A DNA stretch of 64,000 nucleotides from Sphingomonas sp. H160509 (GTDB lineage: Bacteria; Pseudomonadota; Alphaproteobacteria; Sphingomonadales; Sphingomonadaceae), in assembly GCF_024124765.2 (NCBI RefSeq), contig NZ_JAMXSR020000002.1, positions 209,001 through 273,000 on the forward strand, given 5' to 3'. This document shows, one piece after another, positions 43,690 through 52,572 of this stretch. Positions within the stretch are counted from its first letter, which is position 1. Each line of letters begins with the position of its first letter. Below the pieces are notes generated by a model. It worked only from the letters and a program-made list of their open reading frames with translations, searched no databases and was not told where the DNA came from. The position numbers and the translations under genes were made by a program.

Positions 43690-43982
43690 CTCGTTCTCCT
43701 TGTGACTGCTCCTTCAACGGGAGGCTCGACAAATTCCGTCGCAGAAATTTCATAGTTCTACGACTGTCTGCTCTCTAGCGTAGTGAACGTCGGCAGCGGG
43801 TCGGCGGCTACACCATTTCGTGTAACCAGCGGGTTCCCCAACAATCACGGTGTTTTCAAGGGAGCTCGATTTCTGTGAAGGGCGGTGACAAACCAGGCCA
43901 CAGGACCGCCGGCGCACTGCCGTCGGGGGCGGAGTAAAAATCCGGCCAGTTGGTAAGCTGCTCCCTTTGCGGAGCGGCGGAG

Positions 43983-45470
43983 ATGTTTGTCGTGGAGAGC
44001 TACGCAGCGGTCAGGCGGTTTGTATTCGTCGAGGGCCATAGTCGCCGGGAAGCAGCGGAGGTGTTCGGACTGAACCGGGATACGGTCCGCAAGATGTGCC
44101 TGTATTCGGCACCGCCCGGATACCGCCGGACAAAGCCTCCGACCAAGCCGAAGCTCGGGGCGCTGCTACCGGTTGTCGACGCAATCCTGGCGGCCGACCG
44201 CGAGGCACCGCGCAAGCAGCAACACACGGCCAAACGGATCTTCGAGCGCCTGCGCGACGAGCATGGCTATACGGGCGGCTACACGATGGTGAAGGACCAT
44301 GTGCGGCTGTGCAGGGCGCGCGGGCGCGAGACCTTCGTGCCGTTGGCGCACCCACCGGGGCATGCGCAGGTCGACTTTGGCGAGGCTGTCGCGGTCGTCG
44401 GCGGAGAGCGGATGAAGATCCACTATTTCTGCATGTCGCTCCCGCAGTCGGATGCCTGCTTCTTCAAGGCGTATCCGCGTGAGACGACCGAGGCGTTTCT
44501 CGACGGGCACGTGTCGGCATTTGCGTTCTTCGGAGGCGTGCCGCTCTCCATCCTCTACGACAACACGACCATCGCGGTGGCGAAGATCTGCGGCGACGGA
44601 ACGCGCGAGCGCACGCGTGCCTTCACCGAGCTGGTCAGCCACTATTTGTTTCAGGACCGTTTCGCACGTCCGGCGCGGGGCAATGACAAAGGCAAGGTCG
44701 AAGGGCTGGTGAAGTTTGCGCGCAACAATTTCATGGTGCCTGTGCCGGCCGCTGCCAATTTCGATGTCCTGAACGCCAGGTTCGCGCAGTCCTGCCGCGC
44801 GCGGCAGAGCGAGCATGCCGGTCAGCACGCGCAGACCATCGCCGGGCGGCTGGTGGCCGACGTAGCAGCGTTGCGCCGTTTGCCGGCTGTGCCGCTGGAG
44901 CCATGTGAGAAGCGCGCCGGGCGCGTGTCGTCGACCGCGCTGGTGCGCTACCGGACCAACGACTATTCGGTGCCGACCGCGTACGGTTTCCGCGACGTGG
45001 TCGTGAAGGGGTTCGTCGACGAGGTCGTCATCCTCTGCGCGGGTGAGGAAATCGCCCGGCACACGCGTTGCTACGGCGAAGGCGTATTCGTCTCCAATCC
45101 GCTGCACTATCTGGCGCTTATCGAGACCAAACCCGGCGCACTCGACCAGGCAGCGGCCCTTCGGGACTGGAACCTGCCGGACATCTTCCAGCATCTGCGG
45201 CACCTGCTCGAGGCCCGGATGGGGAACAAGGGCAAACGCGAGTTCATCCAGGTGCTGCGGCTGCTCGAAGCCATGCCGCTTCCTATCGTCACAAACGCGG
45301 TAACCGAGGCCATCCAGTTGGGCGCTCCCGGTTTTGACGCGGTCAAACTCATCGCGCTGGCGCGTATCGAGCGCCGTCTGCCGCGCCTTGATCTGGCGGC
45401 GTATCCGCACGTGCCCAAGATGGACGTCAAGACGACGCGCGCGGCCGACTATGCGGTGCTGGCAGCATGA
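43983..45470 (+). CDS. istA: IS21 transposase IstA
   Basis: 496 aa. Helix-turn-helix GHSRREAAEVFGLNRDTVRK, then the DDE integrase core with HAQVDFGEAVAVVGGERMKI, GGVPLSILYDNTTIAVAKIC and GNDKGKVEGLVKFARNNFMV, and a C-terminal region with VRYRTNDYSVPTAYG. It forms the transpososome with IstB. I start at 43983 because GGCGGAG lies just upstream; the frame is open to 43950. The stop overlaps istB by ATGA. Confidence 0.93.
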   Translation: MFVVESYAAVRRFVFVEGHSRREAAEVFGLNRDTVRKMCLYSAPPGYRRTKPPTKPKLGALLPVVDAILAADREAPRKQQHTAKRIFERLRDEHGYTGGYTMVKDHVRLCRARGRETFVPLAHPPGHAQVDFGEAVAVVGGERMKIHYFCMSLPQSDACFFKAYPRETTEAFLDGHVSAFAFFGGVPLSILYDNTTIAVAKICGDGTRERTRAFTELVSHYLFQDRFARPARGNDKGKVEGLVKFARNNFMVPVPAAANFDVLNARFAQSCRARQSEHAGQHAQTIAGRLVADVAALRRLPAVPLEPCEKRAGRVSSTALVRYRTNDYSVPTAYGFRDVVVKGFVDEVVILCAGEEIARHTRCYGEGVFVSNPLHYLALIETKPGALDQAAALRDWNLPDIFQHLRHLLEARMGNKGKREFIQVLRLLEAMPLPIVTNAVTEAIQLGAPGFDAVKLIALARIERRLPRLDLAAYPHVPKMDVKTTRAADYAVLAA

Positions 45471-46318
45471 CGGGCAAAGACGCTATGCCTGTGGGGACGA
45501 TGGCCGGAACGCCACAGGTTCTGCTCGCCCATCATCTCAAGCAGCTCAAGCTGCCGACCATCCTGCGCGAATATGAAAAGGTCGCGCGCGAATGCGCGCA
45601 AGGCGGGGTCGACCACACCCGGTACCTGTTGCGGCTCATCGAGCTGGAGCTCATCGATCGCGAGCGCCGGACCATCGAGCGACGGATCCGCGCGGCCCGT
45701 TTTCCGGCGGTGAAGAGCTTCGACACGTTCGACTTCAACGCCATTCCCAGTCTGAACAAGATGATGGTGGTCGAGCTCGCACGGTCCGAATACATCATGC
45801 GCCGCGAGAACGTCATCGCGCTCGGCAACAGCGGTACGGGCAAGACGCACGTGGCCCTCGCACTCGGCCTGGCGGCTTGCCAGAAGGGCTTCACGGTCGC
45901 CTTCACTACCGCGGCCTCGCTGGTGAACCAGCTGATGGAGGCACGAGACGAGCGACGCCTGCTCAAGCTCCAGCGTGAGATGGCGGCGGTGAAGCTGCTC
46001 GTAGTCGACGAACTCGGCTACGTTCCGTTGTCCCCGACTGGCGCCGAACTGCTCTTCGAGGTGCTGTCGCAGCGTTACGAGCGCGGCTCGACCATCATCA
46101 CCTCGAACCTGCCATTCGAAGACTGGACGCAAGTGCTCGCCTCCGAGCGTCTGACCGGCGCGCTGCTCGACCGGTTGACCCACCACGCCACCATCCTGAC
46201 GATGAATGGCGACAGCTACCGTCTCAAGCAGTCTACCGGACGCCGACGCCGCGGGGCGGAGCAAAACCAGGCCAGCGTCCTGTCCGACCCGGACACCGGC
46301 AAGATACTATCGTCCTGA
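45467..46318 (+). CDS. istB: IS21 helper ATPase IstB
   Basis: 283 aa AAA+ ATPase. Walker A is ALGNSGTGKTHVALALG, Walker B is LLVVDELGYVPL, and the arginine-finger region contains SNLPFEDWTQVLASERLTGA. It regulates IstA and target selection. The ATG overlaps the istA stop. The frame is intact, so the element may still be active. Confidence 0.94.
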   Translation: MTGKDAMPVGTMAGTPQVLLAHHLKQLKLPTILREYEKVARECAQGGVDHTRYLLRLIELELIDRERRTIERRIRAARFPAVKSFDTFDFNAIPSLNKMMVVELARSEYIMRRENVIALGNSGTGKTHVALALGLAACQKGFTVAFTTAASLVNQLMEARDERRLLKLQREMAAVKLLVVDELGYVPLSPTGAELLFEVLSQRYERGSTIITSNLPFEDWTQVLASERLTGALLDRLTHHATILTMNGDSYRLKQSTGRRRRGAEQNQASVLSDPDTGKILSS

Positions 46319-46340
46319 CCGCCTTACCGAGAACGGCAAC

Positions 46341-46378
46341 GATATGAAAAGGGCCCCGATCGGGGCCCTTTTCATATC
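46341..46378. terminator. 38-bp perfect palindrome downstream of istB
   Basis: The sequence from GATATGAAAAGGGCCCC at 46341 is perfectly self-complementary through 46378. It has A and T runs flanking a G/C core, so it can act as a terminator on both strands. It lies within the right end of the IS, insulating it from flanking transcription. Confidence 0.8.
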
Positions 46379-46448
46379 GTCAGCACGGGCCTCAAGTGGC
46401 CTGCTTTTACTCCGCCCCGCTGGCCTACTTTTTGCTCCGCCGTTGACA

Positions 46449-47627
46449 GTCAGCCCCGTAGCATAGGCAAGCGTGGCACCGTCGAACGGATCGAACGCCA
46501 GACCGGCGATCCAGCCGCCAAACCCGCCCTTGTCGAGCCGGAGCCAGGGCACCGGCGAGAGATCGCGTGAACTCCGCTCCCGCAGGCTCGACCAGTGCGC
46601 GCCACTGTCGGACGACAGCCAGACGGTATCGCGATGGTTCCAGCGATCGACCGTCGACACCGCCAGCCGGCCGGGATGGAGCCGATCGAGGCTGAGCCCC
46701 ATGTAGCCGCCCTCGGCCTCGTCACCGCGCGCAGGCGTGATGTTCGTCCATCCGCCCGACCTCGGGTCGAGCTTCCAGACCTCCCCTAGTGCGACCCCGT
46801 TCGGACCGATGTCGGAGCAGTAATCGATGTAGAGCATGCCCTGTTGGTCTACTGCCGCCTTGACGGGCAGCATGGTCGAGGCCGGACCTCCGGCGACGGC
46901 GCTCCAGCTTCGACCGGCGTCGGTCGAGCGGTACAGGTGTTGCACCGTTGCGTCTGCGACGCCGGCATACATGGCGCGCGACCGGCCAAGGGCAGTTTCG
47001 CCCGGCGGGCCGAAGACGACGAAGGAGACGCCGCCATGGGTGTGGTTCGCGGCGGGACGGCCAAACCCCTTCCACGGGAAGCTCTCGACCTTGTGCCACG
47101 TCCGGCCGCTGTCCTTACTGTCCCAAAGACCGTCGTGCCGCGATCCGAAGAACAGGTGCGTCCGCCGATCCGGATCGATCGCGAGGCGCTCGCCCAGACC
47201 GCGACCGTCCTCGTTGCCGCCCATGCTGAAGGGAACCGGCGTTATCTGCCAGGAAGCGCCGCGATCGGCGCTCCGCATGATCGCCGCAGGCTGGCCGGCA
47301 GTACATGCCTGCGGCGAGGTAAATGATGTCTGGGTCTACCGGGTCCGGCGCGATGCTTTCGACGCCCATGTAGCTGTTCTGCGCTTGGCCGTCCTGAAGC
47401 GCAATCCAGCGCTGCGTAAGGGCATCCCAGCGATAGGCGCCACCCACATCGGTGCGCAAATATGCAAGGTTCCTTTCAGCGACGCTGAACACGATGGCGG
47501 GCGAGAACCCGCCGCCACCAATCACGACATTGTTCCATTGGTACGGCAGTTGGGAGGGAACAGGCAAAGTGGGAGCGGCAGCGAGCGAAGCCGCCGCGAG
47601 TCCAAGAAGCCGGATAACAAGTCTCAC
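46449..47627 (-). pseudogene. GH74 xyloglucanase, N-terminal half, truncated by IS21
   Basis: Signal peptide (~1-18) then YQWNNVVIGGGGFSPAIVFS and NLAYLRTDVGGAYRWD, the canonical GH74 first repeat, followed by WDSKDSGRTWHKVESFPWKG, MYAGVADATVQHLYRSTDAG and IAGLAFDPFDGATLAYATGL, where the IS21 end begins. About 390 residues remain of an expected ~700-750, so the second propeller and one catalytic Asp are missing. A one-base break near 47292 (YLAAGMYCGQPAAIMRSADR restored) is an additional shift. GH74 enzymes cut the glucan backbone of xyloglucan. This would have been the endo-enzyme of the locus. Confidence 0.85.
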
Positions 47628-48117
47628 GCGGTCACCCTCTCCGATGTGACCATGTTAGCGAAGCAGGATCGGAACGGATAGTCGAGTCGTCTCACATATC
47701 GGCCTAGCCCCGCCAGAAACGCTACACTTGGTTCAGGTGCTGATTCGTGGTTCGAAAACAACTGTGAACTGGTTCGTATCGTCGGATTAACGTCCGTCCG
47801 TTTTTGGGCGCGGTACGATCGATCACGAACGGCCGTATGTGGGTCTACCCGGAAGCCGGAGGGCAGCGCGTGTTTCGTCAGCTATCGATCATCCATTAGG
47901 TGCTTCCCTGTCCCAACTTCGGCAGTTTGTTCTTTTCGCTTCATAATGGCAGAGCGCGATCAAGTTCAGCCATTTGAACGGATCAAATTGGTTGATCCAC
48001 GTCGTTACCGCATCGCGCATAGTTTGGCGCTGTGAGACATGCGCGTTCGCTGGCCGCCAGCAGGCAGGCACCACCGTCGGAACGGCGGATAGCAGGTCCA
48101 TACTGCCTGCTCGGCAG
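47628..48117. other. Intergenic region, 490 bp
   Basis: No supported gene. A 70-codon minus frame at 47889-48101 contains TWINQFDPFKWLNLIALCHY but no conserved family was recognised. It separates the GH74 remnant from the PadR operon. Confidence 0.45.
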
Positions 48118-48147
48118 TTGACAGATAACTCTACTTAGGTTGAGTAG
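48118..48147 (+). promoter_or_regulatory. PadR-operon promoter element (site A of three)
   Basis: TTGACA at 48118-48123, then GATAACTCTACTTAGGTTG. It includes the inverted repeat CTACT (48131-48135)/AGTAG (48143-48147). It matches the elements at 49142 and 49692 in the same register. It ends 5 bases before the padR ATG, so a bound repressor would block initiation directly. Confidence 0.7.
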
Positions 48148-48151
48148 GAGC

Positions 48152-48454
48152 ATGGGCCGTAATCGTCGACCATCGAAGCAAATGCTGATCTTGTTGGAAG
48201 CGCTGGCGGCGCATACGCAGCAGTGGCGCCACGGCTACGATCTGATGAAAGAAACGGGGCTTCTGTCTGGAACGCTGTACCCGCTACTGATCCGCATGAC
48301 CGACCAGGGGCTTGTCGAGGCCGAATGGCGCGAACCGGAACAACCCGGCCGTCCTGCTCGACATGCGTACCGTTTGACGAATGCTGGAGTGGCATTTGCG
48401 CGGACGGCAACATTCGCCGGCCCAATGACCTTCACCAAGTCCGCGTTCGCGTGA
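48152..48454 (+). CDS. PadR-family transcriptional regulator
   Basis: 100 aa winged helix: MLILLEALAAHTQQWRHGYD, TGLLSGTLYPLLIRMTDQGL and AYRLTNAGVAFARTATFAGP. The short form lacks a long C-terminal dimerisation helix, typical of PadR-s1 proteins encoded next to membrane proteins. RBS TAGGAG. It presumably represses its own operon through the inverted repeat just upstream and, given the shared element, the two following genes. Confidence 0.9.
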   Translation: MGRNRRPSKQMLILLEALAAHTQQWRHGYDLMKETGLLSGTLYPLLIRMTDQGLVEAEWREPEQPGRPARHAYRLTNAGVAFARTATFAGPMTFTKSAFA

Positions 48455-49089
48455 CAGCAGCTGTGTCGCGGGCTTTGCTGGCATTGGCCAGTCGGTCTCT
48501 CGGCTCGAATCGCCGAACCTGGGCGATGGCCATGGAAGCGGAGTTCGAAGCCGCGGTCGAGGATCGGCGTCCATTCCTGTTCGCTCTCGGCTGTCTGTTT
48601 ACGGCGTGGCGCGAGATCGGGAAGCACAGCGAAGGGCGCCTGATCCTTGCGAACTACGCGCTTGCCCTAGGGTTACTCATCCCGGTGGCAGCTCTGCAAT
48701 TCCAGCAGGCAATCGGCTTCCTGTCCTTAGCAGAGGGTCCGCCTTTTGGCATCCCAAGCGCCGGCGACGGACCGAATCTCTATCTGATTTGGTCTCAGAA
48801 CAGCGCCATCCCGATCTTGCTGGTCACGTGGCTTCTGCTCGGTATAGCGCACCTTTGTCTTGCGTGGATGCTCGTGGAGGGGGATTGGCCGCGCATCGTG
48901 AAGTGCGGCACGCTGATCGGAGCGGCAACGATTACGCTGTCGCTATTCATGGGCGTATTGATGCTCGATTTGTCATCCTTGAGGGCGCAAGTCGCGGAGC
49001 TGGCGATCGAATTTGTGGCGGTAGTATCTATTTCGCGGTGGCATATGCGAGTTCTTGCAGGCGCCTCGCGCGATTTGCTTGCCTGGTAG
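48451..49089 (+). CDS. Multi-pass membrane protein coupled to PadR
   Basis: 212 aa. The N-terminal part is SLGSNRRTWAMAMEAEFEAA, a soluble helical segment often preceding membrane domains in PadR partners, followed by about four membrane helices (ANYALALGLLIPVAALQFQ, IPILLVTWLLLGIAHLCLAW, LIGAATITLSLFMGVLML). The GTG start overlaps the padR stop. Family function is unknown. Tight coupling indicates that PadR controls its level. Confidence 0.8.
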   Translation: MTAAVSRALLALASRSLGSNRRTWAMAMEAEFEAAVEDRRPFLFALGCLFTAWREIGKHSEGRLILANYALALGLLIPVAALQFQQAIGFLSLAEGPPFGIPSAGDGPNLYLIWSQNSAIPILLVTWLLLGIAHLCLAWMLVEGDWPRIVKCGTLIGAATITLSLFMGVLMLDLSSLRAQVAELAIEFVAVVSISRWHMRVLAGASRDLLAW

Positions 49090-49141
49090 CTTGTAGGCCC
49101 CGCAACGACCCACGCGACTGGCTGAGCCTCTGAAGACCTAC

Positions 49142-49166
49142 TTGACTGATAAATCTACATATGTTG
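49142..49166 (+). promoter_or_regulatory. PadR-type promoter element (site B)
   Basis: TTGACT (49142-49147) followed by GATAAATCTACATATGTTG. It differs from site A at only four of 25 positions and contains the palindrome ACATATGT. It lies 112 bp upstream of the start of the 130-aa gene. Confidence 0.65.
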
Positions 49167-49277
49167 TGGTGTGTCTCGCACAAGGAGCGTGAGGCCCAAA
49201 GTGGAGGGGCGACGAATTGCCGAGGCCGTGTACGGGCCGAGAGGAAAGAGCGTCCGACACGCAAAGGGGAAGCGAAG

Positions 49278-49670
49278 ATGAGACGTGTAATTAGCATAGG
49301 TGTCGTTGCAACCGGTACTGTATTGCTTGTTGCTTTATTTCTTTATCTTCGTAAGCCTGTTGTTGATGCCAGCGCGAACGGCTTGTTCGCAAACGACTTC
49401 TGCGGCACGATAAAGCTCGTCGACGGCGAGATGCTGCTGAACAATCGGCAAACCATATCATACATTGTCGGTAGAGATGCAGAGGGGCCGTACATCCTCC
49501 CACGCTTTGACGTCGGCGCCGTATCCGATCAGGGGCTCGACGTGGACGGAACGCGCTCGGTGCGCAAGCTGCGGCTCGACAGGCTACCTTCAGCGACAAA
49601 GCTTACGCTTCATGAGGGTTTGACACCCTATGTCTTTAAAAGGCTGGCGTCTGTTAATTCGCATGAATGA
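49278..49670 (+). CDS. Membrane-anchored 130-aa protein, unknown
   Basis: 130 aa. The N-terminal membrane segment ISIGVVATGTVLLVALFLYL is followed by a ~105-residue extracytoplasmic domain (ANDFCGTIKLVDGEMLLNNR, VGRDAEGPYILPRFDVGAVS, RLDRLPSATKLTLHEGLTPY). No family recognised. The frame is open upstream to 49161, but the ATG at 49278 has GGGGAAG nearby and starts the membrane helix. It carries the PadR-type element upstream. Confidence 0.7.
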   Translation: MRRVISIGVVATGTVLLVALFLYLRKPVVDASANGLFANDFCGTIKLVDGEMLLNNRQTISYIVGRDAEGPYILPRFDVGAVSDQGLDVDGTRSVRKLRLDRLPSATKLTLHEGLTPYVFKRLASVNSHE

Positions 49671-49691
49671 TCTGGTCCCAACCAACATAGT

Positions 49692-49716
49692 TTGACTCTT
49701 AAATCTACATATGTTC
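49692..49716 (+). promoter_or_regulatory. PadR-type promoter element (site C)
   Basis: TTGACT (49692-49697) followed by CTTAAATCTACATATGTTC, identical to site B over AAATCTACATATGTT. It lies 115 bp upstream of the alpha/beta hydrolase start. The leader downstream contains a perfect 9-bp hairpin, GCTGCCGAA/TTCGGCAGC. Confidence 0.65.
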
Positions 49717-49830
49717 CGATAGCGCGGAGCGAGGGCTGCCGAATGCCACCAGCGGTAGTTCGGCAGCGAACGGTGGAAAGACTTCGGCATGGCATACCGG
49801 CGTGCTGCACAGTGAGGAGGTGGAGCAACG

Positions 49831-50974
49831 ATGAAAGCCATGACTGATATGTTCTGGGTGTCCCCCATACGGCTATTAACAGCCCTGCTTTTGCTTCCCG
49901 CGACAGCCATCGTGGGCGGCATAGACGCCCAGTCACAGGCAGCTGTCGGCAAACCTTCACCGAACCGCCTTGGCTTGGCTGTGCCCGGGCCGATGGCCAT
50001 CAATGTTCGCATTTCATCCGAACCGGACGTTGTTCTGGCGGGAACGCTGTACCTCCCGGCAGGCCACGGGAAAGGTCCCTATCCCTTGGCCGTGATGATT
50101 CAGGGGAATGGACCCAATAAACGTGGCGGCTTCTCCGAGCTAATCAAGCGACTTTCGGCCGACGGTATAGCTGCTCTGGAATATGACAAGCGCGGGGTCG
50201 GGCAGTCGACCGGCACCTGTGAGGAGGATCCCGAGCGGCTGACCGCAGACGCTGCCGCCGCTGTTGCGGCGATGCGCCATCGCGCAGATATCGCTGGCAG
50301 CCGCATTGCATTGGTCGGCCATAGCGGGGGGCGGTGTAATCGCGCCCGCGGCGGCGGCTGCCGATCCAAACATTGCGGCCGTGGTGACGCTCGCGGGCAA
50401 TGTTGGCGACGGGCTGCCTTACGTTAGGAAGGGGCTTTACAGGCAGATGATGAAGATGGTTGTCGGCGGCCGTGACACCCTCGTCGGCCCGGCGGCGGAT
50501 GCGGCTATGACTTTGCTCCAGGCTCGCGTGGACAGCAGAGATGCGACTACGATCTCACGCCTTCGCGCAAACGCTATCGACCGGTTCGAGGCAGCGGGGT
50601 TCCCGCGGGCGCAGGCGGAACAAGCGCTCACGATGATCGACGTTCCAGATGCCTGGAAAGGGAGCAAATTACGCTCGGCCTCTGATCTCAAGGCTCTGCA
50701 TATACCCGTTCTAGCGGTCTACGGGACCAAGGATACGGTGGTGGATGACGCACCTGCGGCACGTGCCGCTTTGGCGAGCAACCACCTCGCTCGAGTTGTG
50801 ATGCTGGACGGACTCGGGCACTCGTTCCAGGAAGGCGCAGTCACAGGCGCGCCGGATGAGGCGTCGAAGTTAGGCCCGTACCTCGGATCACCTCGCGTTG
50901 TGGCAGTCGTTGGCGACTGGCTTCGAGATGCGCTGTCGTCGAAAAGTCCCAGGGGGATGGGAAAAGCGCGATAA
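49831..50974 (+). CDS. Exported alpha/beta hydrolase (frameshifted)
   Basis: The joined protein is ~380 aa. N-terminal signal/anchor (RLLTALLLLPATAIVGG), then the hydrolase fold: PLAVMIQGNGPNKRGGF (oxyanion region), ALEYDKRGVGQSTG, nucleophile Ser in ALVGHSGGGVIAP, Asp in AVYGTKDTVVDD and His in MLDGLGHSFQEG. One extra G in the six-G run 50326-50331 breaks the frame inside the nucleophile elbow. The family includes dienelactone-hydrolase-like esterases and S33 peptidases, so the substrate is unknown. It carries the third PadR-type element. Confidence 0.8.
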
Positions 50975-51272
50975 CGCGCACCTTCTCGCCGCTCGACGAC
51001 TAATCGCCTGCTGCTTCTGGGCGCCGGTTCTCAGCCTTTTAAGGGCGCTTGACGGCGCTAAATCGCCATCCGCTCTACACGAACGATCATCGGCTATTGT
51101 GCCTATTCTGACTCGAACAGCAGGCGGTTTGCTTTCCTATCCCATTGCGACAGTCGCGAGCGGATAACCGGGTGTTAAAATCTGTCATTCGTAAAGATGA
51201 ACCAGCGTCGGAAGTTGGGAAGCGAAGGAAGAGGCGTTAGCGTCCGTTTGGGGGTCTTCCCGGGGGTTAGAC

Positions 51273-52298
51273 CTAGGCGGGTGGGCACGGTCCGTACAAA
51301 GTATCGATTTGGGCGGCGTTTTGCTTGAGCGACCCGAGTTTTGCCTTCGCGCGCAAAGCGTCAGTGACCGCATTAGTGTTCGCCAGTGGTAGCGGCACGC
51401 GGTTGCCGCGGTTGCAGGACCATTGCGTACCGTATCGCTGTTTACCGGAGAGCTTGAGCTCGACGCGGTCCGTTAACATCGCAAAGTTGCGCGGATCAAT
51501 CTCGTCTTCAGAGGCCAGCGGTGCCATGAGACGCAAGGCAGTCAGCTGGAAGGCTGGATTGGCATCCGCGTGTTGGACAAGCAGCCAAGCCGCGCTGGAT
51601 GCGTCGTCACCCACCTTTGAACGCGTTGGCCAGCCTTCATGAGCCACCTTGGTCGAAAGCCATGCCGTATTACCTTGATCGCGGTCGTCTAGGGCACGCA
51701 GAAGAATGCCTTCGTACACGATCCGTTCGAGCGACGAATAAGCTGCAGTTTGCCCCTCATGACGCTGGCTTTCGACCCATGCGAAACGCAAGGTCTGCTC
51801 GCCAAGTGGTCGGGTGCGCAGTTGCTCGGCATAGTTGCCTTGATCGATCACCTGCTGCTCTTGAAGCGCAGTCGCACGAATAATGCCGAGTGCATATGGC
51901 CGGACGCGATCGAGCGCAGCGGAAAACGCTGGCCATGTCACATCCGCTGGTATGGGGAGCTGTACGAACTGACGGCACGGTGCAGGCCGCGTATAGACGT
52001 CCTTACCAGGATCAAAACTTTGGCCCATCGTGGCCAGCAGGCCTTTCATCGCCGTACGCGACTGGTTCTCACACTTTTCATTCCACTCCAAAGCAGCGAT
52101 GAATACCTGCTTGTCCACAGCTGTCGCATCAGCAAACCGCCCGCGTAACCATCGGTAGTCGCCGGGTTCGACGATGTCGTTGTGCAAGAAAGAGGTGAGG
52201 GCGGTTGGGACACCGGGGACACTCTGCGGCTGAGTCCTCGCACTGGCGGAAGCCGATCCGAGGAGTATGGCACTCAAACCCAGTTGGAATGCCCGCAC
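51273..52298 (-). CDS. Exported DUF6624-like protein
   Basis: 341 aa with signal peptide (~1-20, ASASA). The C-terminal half carries AAWLLVQHADANPAFQLTAL, RNFAMLTDRVELKLSGKQRY and GTQWSC, the pattern of the DUF6624 domain (QHAD ... LxDR ... QxYGTQ). The N-terminal half (DYRWLRGRFADATAVDKQVF) is not recognised. No catalytic function is known for this family. The gene is monocistronic with no clear partner. Confidence 0.7.
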   Translation of the reverse strand: MRAFQLGLSAILLGSASASARTQPQSVPGVPTALTSFLHNDIVEPGDYRWLRGRFADATAVDKQVFIAALEWNEKCENQSRTAMKGLLATMGQSFDPGKDVYTRPAPCRQFVQLPIPADVTWPAFSAALDRVRPYALGIIRATALQEQQVIDQGNYAEQLRTRPLGEQTLRFAWVESQRHEGQTAAYSSLERIVYEGILLRALDDRDQGNTAWLSTKVAHEGWPTRSKVGDDASSAAWLLVQHADANPAFQLTALRLMAPLASEDEIDPRNFAMLTDRVELKLSGKQRYGTQWSCNRGNRVPLPLANTNAVTDALRAKAKLGSLKQNAAQIDTLYGPCPPA

Positions 52299-52572
52299 CG
52301 ATATTCTCCGTCAGCATCAAGTGATTGATGCGACGGGCCGCTTGAAAAGACAACAGCGGCAATGATGTTCGATCTCAGTTCCGGCGTGCCCTCGGAAGGT
52401 AGCTCCGCTGGGTTCTCCGACTTATACTATCCAGCTAGCAAATCCCTTTCGAAACCGGTCTTTGACCGATTAACGAATGATCCAATCTGAAAAGCTTAAA
52501 CAAGGCTGCGAATTTCTGGAATTGGGGCTCGCACTCCAAGCCGTGGCCGTGCGCGTGTAGCAATTCCCTGTC

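Larger units (their letters stand above)
43874..46448 (+). mobile_element. IS21-family insertion sequence
   Basis: About 2.58 kb. The left end (TGTGAAGGGCGGTGAC from 43874) resembles the complement of the right end (TGTCAACGGCGGAGC read from 46448). Internal subterminal repeats GGCGGAGTAAAA near each end (43928-43939 and, inverted, ~46409-46421) are the multiple terminal repeats typical of IS21. It carries istA and istB on the plus strand. The flanks show no matching direct repeat. The right flank is a GH74 gene cut in the middle whose missing half is not on the left, so a deletion accompanied or followed insertion. Confidence 0.85.

Noticed and set aside
43374..43873. GH74 3' half on the left side of the IS21 element
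   Set aside because: Read on the minus strand, this stretch shows stops and no GH74-like sequence, so the missing half is not there.
47889..48101. 70-codon minus frame with WINQFDPFKW, reminiscent of a replication-protein motif
   Set aside because: Only a few residues are suggestive. No HUH motif or other replication-protein region follows.
49161..49277. Upstream extension of the 130-aa anchored protein
   Set aside because: The extension begins inside the conserved promoter element and is Arg/Glu-rich. The ATG at 49278 precedes the membrane helix and has a better RBS.
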